Below, piece by piece: positions 1-7,157 of a DNA stretch of 8,839 bases (position 1 is the first letter of the stretch; every line of letters starts with the position of its first letter). The notes beneath the pieces were generated by a model that made no database searches, was not told where the DNA came from, and worked only from the letters and a program-made list of their open reading frames with translations. Both the position numbers and the translations under genes were made by a program. The stretch is from Micrococcales bacterium (GTDB lineage: Bacteria > Actinomycetota > Actinomycetes > S36-B12 > UBA10799), in the NCBI GenBank assembly GCA_023252115.1, contig JAHEXM010000041.1, forward strand, positions 1-8,839, written 5' to 3'.

Positions 1-915
1 TTGAAGCACAGTCAGGGGCGTTTGCAATTCGTGCGCCGCGTCAGCGCTGAAACGGGCGGCCTGGTGAAAACTCTTTTCCAAACGATCCAGCATGGCGTTG
101 ATGACCATAACCAGCTTGGCCAAGTCAGCATCGGTGGACTCATCCGGAATGCGGCGATTGAGTCCGCTGGCCGTCATCCCCGCTGCTGTGCGTGTGATCA
201 GCGCAATGGGGCGCAAGGCGCGTGAGGCTAGAAGCCACCCGCCAGCTGCCAACGCAAGTAATCCAATCGGCACGCCAATCACCACTGCTTTGCGTAAACG
301 GTCAACATCATGTTGGTATTCAGCCATGTTGGCGGCAACGATCATTGTAACGAACTCGTTACCCATCGCTCCAATGCGCCAACGCTCTGTTGATGTTTGC
401 ATCGTTCGAAATACTGGCAGTTTCATTCGTGCAATCGGCGGCTGAAGAGGTGGCTTTCGTAACGTGGACAATTGTGATTCACTCGGCCAGAATGGTGGCA
501 TTCCCTGCCTGTTTCGGTCCCCAAAATCGTCTGAAGGCGGAAATTCGGATGAGTTATCAGATGGTTCTGCAGATGGTGGTTCGCCGAATTTCAGACCAGG
601 TGGCGTTATCGCTGTAATTTCGGGCGGGCAGTTTGGTGTGTCATAAAGGGACCGGCCATCTTTATCCCAGATTCGCACGACAAACTGACTGGCCCCTTTG
701 TCCCCATGGACTACCTGCAGGGATTGCCCGAAATCTTTCCAAAACTGCGATGGCGCACGTCGACGCAGGAATGCGCCCACGAGGCTGGTGATCTCGTGAT
801 CTATTCGGTCCATTTGTACTCGTGAGGTCACGGCGAGGAAATAGGCTTCGAAACCAACCAGCAGCGTTCCCGAAATCAACAAGGACAACAGTGTGATTTT
901 AAGGCGAAATCTCAT
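1..915 (-). CDS. Sensor histidine kinase (CusS-like), C-terminus beyond the window edge
   Basis: This is the N-terminal 305 residues of a membrane histidine kinase that should phosphorylate the response regulator encoded just upstream. Visible parts are a first transmembrane helix (about residues 6-29), a periplasmic domain (about 30-205), a second helix (about 210-231), a HAMP linker starting ALRPIALITRTA (about 233-283), and the H-box FSADAAHELQTPL with phospho-acceptor His295. The H-box has Gln where HELRTPL is usual. FSAD before the His and the HAMP phrase RALRPI are typical of heavy-metal-type sensors (CusS/CopS/SilS), but the ligand cannot be read from sequence. The periplasmic domain carries a proline- and acid-rich stretch at about 103-160. 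The start is ATG at 915, overlapping the regulator's stop as ATGA and preceded by a good Shine-Dalgarno (GGAGAGAGG), so translation is probably coupled. The ATPase domain lies outside the window. Confidence 0.93.
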   Translation of the reverse strand, partial: MRFRLKITLLSLLISGTLLVGFEAYFLAVTSRVQMDRIDHEITSLVGAFLRRRAPSQFWKDFGQSLQVVHGDKGASQFVVRIWDKDGRSLYDTPNCPPEITAITPPGLKFGEPPSAEPSDNSSEFPPSDDFGDRNRQGMPPFWPSESQLSTLRKPPLQPPIARMKLPVFRTMQTSTERWRIGAMGNEFVTMIVAANMAEYQHDVDRLRKAVVIGVPIGLLALAAGGWLLASRALRPIALITRTAAGMTASGLNRRIPDESTDADLAKLVMVINAMLDRLEKSFHQAARFSADAAHELQTPLTVLQ

Positions 916-1589
916 TGCACCTCTCTCCGGAACCGGTATCCGACCCCACGAACTGTCTCAATAGCGGATGAACCCGATGGCGGATCGATTTTCACCCTCA
1001 GGCGGCGGATGGACGCTTCGACAACGTTTGTTTGTGGATCAAAATCGTAGCCCCACACATGTTCCAAAATCTGTGTGCGTGTGAATACCCTTCCTGGGGA
1101 ACGCATCAACAACTCCAGAAGATTAAAATCGCGATTCGTCAACTCGATCTGCTCGTCCCCGCGTTGGACCACACGCGTAATCAGGTTGACCACCAAAGCG
1201 CCGGCGGATAGCTGCGTCAACCTCTCCCCGGTGGCGCGGCGTACCACGGCGTGGATGCGGGCAATCAACTCCTCGACGTAGAATGGTTTTGGCAAGTAGT
1301 CGTCTGCCCCGAGATTCAATCCTTCCACGCGTTCATTCAGACCCGCGCGAGCTGTCAGGAGAATTACCGGCACCGTGATCTTCTTCTCCCGTAGCGCCCG
1401 CAGTATGCTTAGCCCGTCCCGTCCCGGCAGCATGATGTCAAGCAGGATCACGTCGTAAGAATGCCTGGTGGCCCGGCTGTAAGCATCGTTACCGTCCACG
1501 CAGACCTCGACAGTAAACCCTTGCTCCCTCAGTCCCTTCTGGACGAAGGAGGCAATCTTACGATCATCCTCAACTACCAATACTTTCAT
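912..1589 (-). CDS. OmpR/PhoB-family two-component response regulator
   Basis: This is a 225-residue DNA-binding response regulator, full length for the family. The receiver domain (1-115) has the acidic pocket E7/D8/D9, phospho-acceptor D51 in ILLDIMLPGRDG, switch T79 in ILLTAR and K101 in YLPKPF. The winged-helix DNA-binding domain (about 127-225) shows LTNRDFNLLELL, the recognition-helix region VVEASIRRLRVKID and the terminal VRGVGYRF. I chose ATG at 1589 (MKVLVVEDD), where receiver homology begins. An in-frame ATG at 1622 would add 11 residues with no family support. Neither start has a clear Shine-Dalgarno. The gene is first in a two-gene operon with the sensor kinase (4-bp ATGA overlap). 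It lies about 310 bp downstream of the efflux permease on the same strand, so it may sense or respond to the same stress. It probably has its own promoter, because a palindrome sits 53-75 bp upstream of the start. Confidence 0.95.
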   Translation of the reverse strand: MKVLVVEDDRKIASFVQKGLREQGFTVEVCVDGNDAYSRATRHSYDVILLDIMLPGRDGLSILRALREKKITVPVILLTARAGLNERVEGLNLGADDYLPKPFYVEELIARIHAVVRRATGERLTQLSAGALVVNLITRVVQRGDEQIELTNRDFNLLELLMRSPGRVFTRTQILEHVWGYDFDPQTNVVEASIRRLRVKIDPPSGSSAIETVRGVGYRFRREVQ

Positions 1590-1641
1590 GATGTAACCAT
1601 GTTTAGAATACGAACCCAGCATTGCGTTAGCGATCGCGAGA

Positions 1642-1664
1642 ACATTACATTCCTGTCATAATGT
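1642..1664 (-). promoter_or_regulatory. Candidate operator upstream of the response regulator
   Basis: This is a 23-bp imperfect palindrome. The outer arms ACATTA and TAATGT are perfectly complementary around an 11-bp centre. Read on the - strand, the inner part is ATGACA-GGAA-TGTAAT, which has one mismatch from a full inverted repeat. It lies 53-75 bp upstream of the response-regulator ATG. OmpR-type regulators of the CusR/CopR group often bind related TGACA...TGTCA boxes before their own operon, so autoregulation is a reasonable inference. No convincing -35/-10 pair was identified beside it. Confidence 0.4.
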
Positions 1665-1820
1665 GCTGAGGGGTCGGGCACTCAGCGATGAGGAAAACCT
1701 TCATCCGGTCGCGCACGCCTTGGGCTTCTGGGTGCGTGATACTCAGACAAGACCGATACACCCGACTAGAACGTCGATTACAATGCGTCGTGTCCGTGAG
1801 GCTGTACGCGTTCATGGCGA

Positions 1821-1845
1821 ACGTTCCGGCCAACATCCGGAACGT
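1821..1845 (-). terminator. Second stem-loop downstream of the efflux permease
   Basis: This is a perfect 9-bp stem, ACGTTCCGG paired with CCGGAACGT, around a 7-base loop, 55 bp after the permease stop. It is strong and GC-rich but has no T-tract on the coding strand. It may be a processing or stability hairpin, part of a Rho-dependent end, or a binding site. Together with the hairpin at 1854-1874 it forms a tandem pair. Confidence 0.35.
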
Positions 1846-1853
1846 CATCGTAA

Positions 1854-1874
1854 AGAGCGTGCGCTTGACGCTCT
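1854..1874 (-). terminator. Stem-loop downstream of the efflux permease
   Basis: This is a perfect 7-bp stem, AGAGCGT paired with ACGCTCT, with a 7-base loop. It begins 26 bp after the permease stop on the coding strand. It is followed by only two further T residues, so it is a weak intrinsic terminator at best. Its place at the end of the five-gene operon supports a role in transcription ending or mRNA 3'-end protection. Confidence 0.35.
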
Positions 1875-1899
1875 GCTGGACCGGAACGGCCATGGTCAA

Positions 1900-3105
1900 T
1901 CACTCATACCGCAGTGCCTCAATGGGATCGAGCCGGGCAGCTTTGCGGGCGGGAAAGTAACCGAAGATCACGCCCACGGCGGCGGAGAACAGGAATGCAA
2001 TGAGAACGATGGGCATATTGAAGACGAACGGCACTTTCATGATCCCGGTAAGACCGACTGATGCAACCAGGGCGAACACAATGCCGATGATTCCGCCAAA
2101 GGACGACAAGACAACCGCCTCGACCAGAAACTGCAACAGGACTTCGCGTTCCAACGCTCCGATAGCGAGGCGCGTGCCGATTTCGCGAGTGCGTTCGGTA
2201 ACGGAGACGAGCATGATGTTCATGATCCCGATGCCGCCGACAAGCAGGCTCACTGCCGCGACCGCGCCCAGCAGGCCGGTCATCATGCGTGTCGTGCCGG
2301 ACAGCATGTTGGCGATTTCTTTCATGTCCATGACGTTGAAGTTGTCGTCTTCGTTGGCTGAAAGATGCCGGCGCGTGCGCAAAAGTCGGCCGATTTCTTG
2401 TTTCACGCGTTCGGTCGAGTACCCATCTTTGACCGAAACCTGAATCATGCTCACATCCTCGTTACCGGCGATGCGGCGTTGAAACGTGCGGAGCGGCACG
2501 ATGATCAGATCGTCCTGATCAGTGCCCATGGTGGATTGTCCTTTGGACTCCAACAAACCGATGACTTCACAGGATAGTTTGTTCAAGCGGATGTGTTGAC
2601 CAATCGGGCCTTGCCGGTCAAACAATTTGGCGCGCACGGTTTCGCCAATGACGCAAACCGCTGTGCCCAGCCGGGCATCGCTGGCCGTAAACATGCGCCC
2701 CTTCTTGATATGGCGATTGCCAACGGTGAAATACTCTTCGGTGCTGCCGGTTACCGATGTGGACCAGTTTTCGTTGGCGTAAATGGCGGTTACGCCGCGG
2801 CTCGATACCGGCGCGACAGTTTTCAACGATGACGTCTCGCGGGCGATGGCTTCGGCATCCGCCAACTTGAACGACGGCGCTGCCGAACTTTGGCCCGGTC
2901 CCATGCGCTTGCCGGGTGTGACCATGAGCAGGTTGCTGCCGAGGCTGGCGATTTGTTCGGTGACCTGTTGGGTCGCGCCATTGCCGAGCGTCACGAGGAT
3001 GATGACTGCGCCGACGCCGATGATGATGCCGAGCATCGTCAGGAACGAGCGCATGACATTGCGGCGCAGTTCGCGCAGGGCGAGCAAGAGAGCGTTACCC
3101 AACAT
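1900..3105 (-). CDS. macB: MacB-like ABC transporter permease (FtsX fold)
   Basis: This 401-residue inner-membrane permease of the MacB/FtsX type (type VII ABC family) transmits force from cytoplasmic ATP hydrolysis to the periplasmic adaptor. The N-terminus LRELRRNVMRSFLTMLGIII starts the first transmembrane helix (about 18-42). A periplasmic MacB_PCD domain follows (about 43-270), then three helices (about 274-300, 323-352, 360-385). Between helices 2 and 3 lies the cytoplasmic VTERTREIGTRLAIGA segment typical of the family, and the protein ends in the hallmark RKAARLDPIEALRYE. Length is normal for a stand-alone permease. E. coli MacB carries the ATPase fused at its N-terminus, but here it is a separate gene. 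The start ATG at 3105 overlaps the ATPase gene by 11 bp, and AAGGA lies about 11 bases upstream. This is the last gene of the efflux operon. The substrate is unknown; macrolides, peptides, lipoproteins and siderophores are all possible for the family. Confidence 0.95.
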   Translation of the reverse strand: MLGNALLLALRELRRNVMRSFLTMLGIIIGVGAVIILVTLGNGATQQVTEQIASLGSNLLMVTPGKRMGPGQSSAAPSFKLADAEAIARETSSLKTVAPVSSRGVTAIYANENWSTSVTGSTEEYFTVGNRHIKKGRMFTASDARLGTAVCVIGETVRAKLFDRQGPIGQHIRLNKLSCEVIGLLESKGQSTMGTDQDDLIIVPLRTFQRRIAGNEDVSMIQVSVKDGYSTERVKQEIGRLLRTRRHLSANEDDNFNVMDMKEIANMLSGTTRMMTGLLGAVAAVSLLVGGIGIMNIMLVSVTERTREIGTRLAIGALEREVLLQFLVEAVVLSSFGGIIGIVFALVASVGLTGIMKVPFVFNMPIVLIAFLFSAAVGVIFGYFPARKAARLDPIEALRYE

Positions 3106-3796
3106 GGTTGTGATGATCCTTTTCGATGAGACCGTCGCGGAAATGCACGACCCGCTTGGCGAAAGCGGCCATGTCTGGTTCGTGCGTGACCATGACGATG
3201 GTGATGCCCTGATCGCGGTTGAACGAGGTCAACAGTTCCATGACCTCGATACTGCGCGCGGAATCCAGATTACCGGTTGGCTCGTCGGCGAGTAGCACGA
3301 TCGGTTGTGTGACGATGGCGCGCGCGATGGCGACACGTTGCTGTTGGCCTCCGGACAGTTCTCCCGGCGTGTGATGTTCCCAGCCGGTCAGGCCGACTTG
3401 CGCCAAGGCGCGCCGGGCCTGCGGGTGTCGGGTGGCCGGTGAAAAGTGCCGGTAGATCAGTGGCAGTTCAACGTTTTCCAGTGCCGAAGTGCGGTTGAGC
3501 AGGTTGAAGCCTTGGAAAACAAAGCCAAGGTAGTGCCGGCGCAACAGGGCGCGCTGGTTGCGGGTGAGCGTGCCGACCTCGACGCCCTGAAAGTGGTATA
3601 TACCGGTTGTTGGCGTATCGAGGCAACCGAGGATGTTCATGCATGTGCTTTTACCGGACCCGCTCGCCCCCATGACGGCCACGAACTCGCCTTGCGCAAT
3701 GCACAGGTCCACGCCACGCAACGCCTGCATGGCCGCCGTGCCGGTGCCGTAGGTCTTGGTGACACCGCGCAATTCGATCAACGAAGTATTCATCAT
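3095..3796 (-). CDS. macB: MacB-like ABC transporter ATPase subunit
   Basis: This 233-residue cytoplasmic ATPase of the LolD/MacB group powers the permease encoded just downstream. All catalytic motifs are intact: Walker A GASGSGKST (43-51), Q-loop Gln95 in FVFQGFNLL, signature LSGGQQQR (147-154), Walker B LLADE with catalytic Glu172, D-loop NLD (176-178) and switch His205 in VTHE. The MNILGCLD phrase after Walker A is typical of MacB. The start codon at 3796 is ATGATG, whose first ATG overlaps the adaptor's TGA by 4 bp, so either Met is possible. The 3' end overlaps the permease by 11 bp. No strong Shine-Dalgarno precedes it, so translation probably relies on coupling. It corresponds to the N-terminal half of fused MacB. 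Confidence 0.96.
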   Translation of the reverse strand: MMNTSLIELRGVTKTYGTGTAAMQALRGVDLCIAQGEFVAVMGASGSGKSTCMNILGCLDTPTTGIYHFQGVEVGTLTRNQRALLRRHYLGFVFQGFNLLNRTSALENVELPLIYRHFSPATRHPQARRALAQVGLTGWEHHTPGELSGGQQQRVAIARAIVTQPIVLLADEPTGNLDSARSIEVMELLTSFNRDQGITIVMVTHEPDMAAFAKRVVHFRDGLIEKDHHNHVG

Positions 3797-5034
3797 TTCG
3801 CCGTGATCATGTCGGTCACCAATTCCGTGCCGGGCTCGACTGCGCCGCCAGTCACTTCGGTCACCGTTCCATCGGTCACGCCTTTGGTGATGGCGACAGG
3901 GGTTGGTTGGCCGTTGCGGAGAATCCAGGCGGTTTGTTCCCCGCTTTTGTTGTTTGTGTTGTCGCGGGGCGTGGACTCAGCTCGGGGCGGGCGCGGCAGG
4001 ATTGCACTGAGCAAACCGCCGCCGCCAGTTGGCTCGCCGGCCGCCTCAGATTTCGGCGGGGCAAACCGCAGTGCGGCGTTCGGAATGAGCAGCACGTTGT
4101 CTCGCTTCTGAACCGTGATCACCGCCGTCGCTGTCATGCCGGGGCGAAGCAGGAGTTCGGAATTGTCCACCGTCAGGACGGTCTTGTAGGTGACCACGCC
4201 TTCCACAGTCTGCGAGCCGTACCGGACCTGTGTGATGCGCGCGGGGAAAGCGCGGTCAGGATAGGCGTCCACCGTGAAGGTTGCCGATTGGCCGGCTTGG
4301 ACCTGGCCCACATCGGCTTCATCCACGTCCACCTGAAGCTCCATCTTCGTCAGGTCTTCAGCCAGTGTGAACAGAATAGGCGTGGTCATCGCCGCCACGA
4401 CGGTCTGGCCCGGCTCGATGGAACGCGTCAGCACCACGCCGTTGATCGGGGAACGAACGACGGCTTTGGTGATGTCAGTGCGGTTGATGACCAGCGTTGC
4501 TTCCCATTGGGTCACGGCTGCCTTGGCGCGGGCCAGCGCGGCAGTCGCCGTGTCGAGATCGCTCTGCGACGGCATCTTGCCGCTACTGAGTTCGCGGACC
4601 CGGTTCAGTCGCGCCACCTGCGCTTCCGCTTCCTGAACAGTTGCGCGGACCGACTCGAGCGACGCCGCGGATTGGAGCGCTTGGGCTTCGAGTTTCGAGA
4701 CGTCGAGACGCGCGAGAACCTGGTCGTTGGTGACCTGGGAATTGTAGTCCACCTCGACCGTCTTGATCGTGCCGGACACTTCGATGCCGACATCCACCTT
4801 CTTGATCGGCTGAAGCGTCCCCGTCGCACTGACGGTTACAACTAGGTCGCCGCGCTTAGCCGGTTGCGTCACGTACCGGATGCCATCTGCCTTGCGCGTG
4901 CCTACCGCAACGATGACCGCACCGACAAGCACGATCACCGCACCGGCAATCCAGAGCCAGCGTCGCCAACGCGGGCGACCTGTTCCGGCATGGTCGAGGC
5001 CGATGGTTGTGGCAACATCTTCGTGTGTCGTCAT
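3793..5034 (-). CDS. macA: MacA-like periplasmic adaptor (membrane fusion protein)
   Basis: This 413-residue adaptor of the HlyD/MacA family links the inner-membrane ABC pump to the outer-membrane channel. It has one N-terminal transmembrane anchor (about 26-45, following an RWRRW cluster). A biotinyl-lipoyl domain begins at ATGTLQPIKKVDVG, followed by an alpha-helical hairpin with heptad-like Ala/Leu/Glu segments (about 112-190). The second lipoyl half is VRSPINGVVLTRSIEPGQTV, and a beta-barrel and membrane-proximal region ends near PNAALRF. After this comes a Gly/Pro-rich, low-complexity insertion (about residues 326-365) before the terminal strands, common in MacA relatives. I chose ATG at 5034 because it overlaps the upstream stop as ATGA and has AGGAA seven bases upstream. 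An ATG at 5055 would lie inside the upstream gene. Confidence 0.95.
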   Translation of the reverse strand: MTTHEDVATTIGLDHAGTGRPRWRRWLWIAGAVIVLVGAVIVAVGTRKADGIRYVTQPAKRGDLVVTVSATGTLQPIKKVDVGIEVSGTIKTVEVDYNSQVTNDQVLARLDVSKLEAQALQSAASLESVRATVQEAEAQVARLNRVRELSSGKMPSQSDLDTATAALARAKAAVTQWEATLVINRTDITKAVVRSPINGVVLTRSIEPGQTVVAAMTTPILFTLAEDLTKMELQVDVDEADVGQVQAGQSATFTVDAYPDRAFPARITQVRYGSQTVEGVVTYKTVLTVDNSELLLRPGMTATAVITVQKRDNVLLIPNAALRFAPPKSEAAGEPTGGGGLLSAILPRPPRAESTPRDNTNNKSGEQTAWILRNGQPTPVAITKGVTDGTVTEVTGGAVEPGTELVTDMITAK

Positions 5035-6443
5035 GATTCTTTTCCTGATGTCCAACCTCCGCCGAGTGCTTTGTACAAACGGATCAGGTTGGAAGTGACT
5101 TCTGCGTCGCTGATCGCCAATTGCTCCTGGACCGACAATAGCGAGCGCTGGGTGTCTAGCACGGTTTGAAAATCCACAAGGCCGGCTGTGTACTGCTGGC
5201 GCGCCAGATCAAACGCGCTCTGACCAGATTTCACCGCCTCGGCGAGAGCTTCCCGGCGGTTTTGTTCGTTGGCGTACGCCACCAACGCGTTCTCGACGTC
5301 CTTCAAGGCTGTCAGCACTGCGGCGTCGTATGCGCTCAACAACTCGTCCTGCTTGGCCGTCTCCACTGCGACCTGCTGCCGAATGCGCCCGCCATCGAAC
5401 AGCTTCCATGCCGCACTGACCAAACCCTGGGCCGTTCGCGCGCTGGCGGTGTACAGATTGCTGTACTCCAGCGCCTCAAGACCAATGGACCCGGACAGCG
5501 TCAGTTTCGGATATCGCTCCGCCTCGGCGACGCCAATCTGCGCCGTCTGTGCCGCAAGCTTCCTTTCCGCTCGGCGCACGTCCGGTCGCTGCCGCAGCGA
5601 ATCCGCCGGCACGCCAACCGCGACTTCCGACGGGATCACCGGCACCGGCTTGGCCTCGGCGAGCAATCCGTTCAAAGCACCGGGCGGCTGGCCAGTCAGT
5701 ACGGCGAGCTGGTGCTTCGCCTGTTCCAGACTCGTTCGTAGCGAAGGAATCTCCGCGCGGGTTGTCTCCAGACTGCGTCGCGCCTGATCCACATCAAGCT
5801 GCGTGGTGAGACCGGCTTCGCGCCGCCACTGGGTGATCTCGTAAGTCTCCGTTTGCGCTTTCAGACTCGCCTCGGCAATCGAAACGCGCGTCTGATACGA
5901 GCGGATCTCGACGTAATTCAGCGCAACCTCGGCAAACAGGCTGACCAGCACGTCGCGCAGATCCTCTTCTGAAGCCTGCACCGTAGCGGTTGCCGCTTCT
6001 AATGCCCGGCGTTTGCCCCCGAACAAGTCCAGTTCCCAACTGGCATCGAAACTATTCGCAAAACTGTTACCGGTCGTCCCTCCACCAGCTTCTTTGCTGC
6101 TGCGGGCGCGGCTGGCAGAGCCATTGGCGGAAAGTGTTGGAAACAGGTCGGCCTTGGTAACTCCACGTTGCGCCCGCGACTCGTGCAGCCGAGCTTCCGC
6201 CTGCCGGACGTCACGATTGCCGGCCCGCGCCTGTTCGATCAAGTTGGTGAGTGTCGCGTCATTCAACACCTCCCACCAATGCGCCAAGGACTCGTTCGGC
6301 TCGGCATTCACGCCGTCCTGCAACTGCGAGTTCCACGTGGCAGGAGTGATCGTGGCAGGTTTCTTGTAGTCTGGCCCAACGGTCATGCAGCCGGTCATGA
6401 TTATCAGGCCGAAGACGGCAGGTTGTGTCAGAGGCGTGTTCAT
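5031..6443 (-). CDS. NodT/OprM-type outer-membrane efflux lipoprotein
   Basis: This 470-residue outer-membrane factor of the TolC superfamily forms the exit channel of the pump. The N-terminus is a lipoprotein signal peptide whose candidate lipidation residue is Cys19 in LIIMTGCMTVGPDYKKP. The text after the Cys matches the usual CxxVGPDYxxP start of NodT-family lipoproteins. Two OEP repeats follow, with characteristic phrases NRDVRQAEARLHESRAQRG, ASWELDLFGGKRRALEAA, LRQRPDVRRAERKLAAQTAQIGVAEA and FDLARQQYTAGLVDFQTVL. Length is normal. The start at ATG 6443 gives the signal peptide directly and overlaps the repressor's TGA as ATGA. The frame is open further upstream to 6599, but that part lies inside the repressor gene and resembles no signal sequence. 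No clear Shine-Dalgarno is present, so it probably depends on coupled translation from the repressor gene. Confidence 0.95.
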   Translation of the reverse strand: MNTPLTQPAVFGLIIMTGCMTVGPDYKKPATITPATWNSQLQDGVNAEPNESLAHWWEVLNDATLTNLIEQARAGNRDVRQAEARLHESRAQRGVTKADLFPTLSANGSASRARSSKEAGGGTTGNSFANSFDASWELDLFGGKRRALEAATATVQASEEDLRDVLVSLFAEVALNYVEIRSYQTRVSIAEASLKAQTETYEITQWRREAGLTTQLDVDQARRSLETTRAEIPSLRTSLEQAKHQLAVLTGQPPGALNGLLAEAKPVPVIPSEVAVGVPADSLRQRPDVRRAERKLAAQTAQIGVAEAERYPKLTLSGSIGLEALEYSNLYTASARTAQGLVSAAWKLFDGGRIRQQVAVETAKQDELLSAYDAAVLTALKDVENALVAYANEQNRREALAEAVKSGQSAFDLARQQYTAGLVDFQTVLDTQRSLLSVQEQLAISDAEVTSNLIRLYKALGGGWTSGKES

Positions 6444-7093
6444 TGCGGCAAGGGCGCGTGGAACCCGGCAGCACTGAAAGCCACGAGCCGTTGAACGTGG
6501 GTTTCGACGCTCGTCCGAATCGGTGGATGACCGGGTGGCGTGTGGTCCATCATCATCAACGAGTGGTGCAGCGCACCGACTGTAAGATGCATTCGCCAAA
6601 AGAGGTCCGCGCGAGTCAACCCGGGCATGGCCCGCAGCAGCGCAGCATCAAAGCGACGAACGACGACCTCGAAATGGCGATGGAGCAAGCGTGCCAACGC
6701 AGGATTTGGCTCCATGAAACTTCGGGCCATGAGCTTGCGGAATGTGGCGGTGCCGGATGAGGGGTCCAATGCTTGCTGAACGGCAGGACGGACAAATGCC
6801 TCCAACACAGCCTCCAGCTTTGGAGCCTGATTGCCCGCAGCCTTCTCAACGGCGTCCAAGGCGGCCAATCGTTGCTGGTCCAAGGGAATCAGACGCCGCT
6901 CGAAAAGAGCAGCAATCAACTTTTGCTTCGTGCCAAAGTGATAATTGATGGCCCCCAAGTTTGCGTGGGCTGCTTGGATGATGTCGCGGATTGAGACCCG
7001 CTCCAAGCCATGTTCGGCAAAAAGCTTTTCGGCGACCTCCAAAATCCGTTCACGGGTGTCACCCTCAGAATCCTTGTGCGCAGTGCGGCTCAT
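6440..7093 (-). CDS. TetR/AcrR-family repressor, first gene of the efflux operon
   Basis: This 217-residue TetR-family regulator has an N-terminal DNA-binding domain (about 13-60) with TRERILEVAEKLFAEHG and the recognition helix ANLGAINYHFGTKQKLI. The C-terminal ligand domain carries an LFWRMHLTVGALHHSL phrase resembling the PsrA-type (TetR_C_36-like) domain. The inducer is unknown. I prefer ATG at 7093, about 30 nt after the predicted transcription start. An in-frame ATG at 7117 would add eight residues (MKYKKTSC) but lies inside the operator palindrome, leaving a leader of only a few bases. Only weak Shine-Dalgarno sequence is seen for either. The gene ends in a 4-bp overlap with the outer-membrane factor, so repressor and pump are made together. 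That fits negative autoregulation with relief by a pump substrate. Confidence 0.94.
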   Translation of the reverse strand: MSRTAHKDSEGDTRERILEVAEKLFAEHGLERVSIRDIIQAAHANLGAINYHFGTKQKLIAALFERRLIPLDQQRLAALDAVEKAAGNQAPKLEAVLEAFVRPAVQQALDPSSGTATFRKLMARSFMEPNPALARLLHRHFEVVVRRFDAALLRAMPGLTRADLFWRMHLTVGALHHSLMMMDHTPPGHPPIRTSVETHVQRLVAFSAAGFHAPLPQ

Positions 7094-7112
7094 ACATGAT
7101 GTCTTTTTATAT

Positions 7113-7130
7113 TTCATACGAACGTATGAA
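7113..7130 (-). promoter_or_regulatory. 18-bp palindromic operator of the TetR repressor
   Basis: TTCATACG and CGTATGAA form perfect 8-bp arms around two central bases. On the coding strand the palindrome starts on the last base of the -10 box and covers the expected transcription start and early leader, a classic position for a TetR-family repressor site. Arm length and spacing fit a homodimeric TetR protein. Binding by the adjacent repressor is an inference from position. Confidence 0.8.
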
Positions 7131-7157
7131 TTATACGCACGCGCGAAGTTGTGTCAA
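7130..7157 (-). promoter_or_regulatory. Consensus housekeeping sigma promoter of the efflux operon
   Basis: On the - strand, TTGACA (7157-7152) and TATAAT (7135-7130) are both perfect sigma-70 consensus hexamers separated by 16 bp. Transcription should start near 7123 and run leftward through all five efflux genes. A promoter this strong needs tight repression, which agrees with the palindrome that overlaps it. Confidence 0.85.

Larger units (their letters stand above)
1645..1893 (-). other. Macb-to-regulator intergenic region with a doubtful 82-codon ORF
   Basis: The 310-bp gap between the permease stop and the response regulator holds an open frame from ATG at 1893 to TAA at 1645. It lies in the permease frame and begins six bases after that gene's TGA. 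Its first 36 or so codons end almost entirely in G or C, as a real gene would here. The rest loses that bias and is rich in Arg, Cys and Ser. The product (MAVPVQQSVKRTLF...) has only a weak hydrophobic stretch, no signal peptide I would trust and no family I recognise. The frame also runs through two hairpins and the candidate regulator operator. I think it is more likely intergenic or decayed sequence than a functional gene. Confidence 0.2.

Noticed and set aside
3907..4845. 312-codon + strand frame opposite the adaptor gene
   Set aside because: It is the antisense of a well-supported macA gene. The length reflects GC-biased codon use, and the product is His/Arg-rich with no domains.
6444..6599. 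52-residue N-terminal extension of the outer-membrane lipoprotein
   Set aside because: It lies entirely within the tetR gene and displaces the signal peptide. The ATGA start at 6443 leads directly into a lipoprotein signal sequence.
7094..7117. Longer TetR start at 7117
   Set aside because: It lies inside the operator palindrome with almost no leader. The eight extra residues are not part of the TetR domain. It is not fully excluded, as nearly leaderless starts exist.
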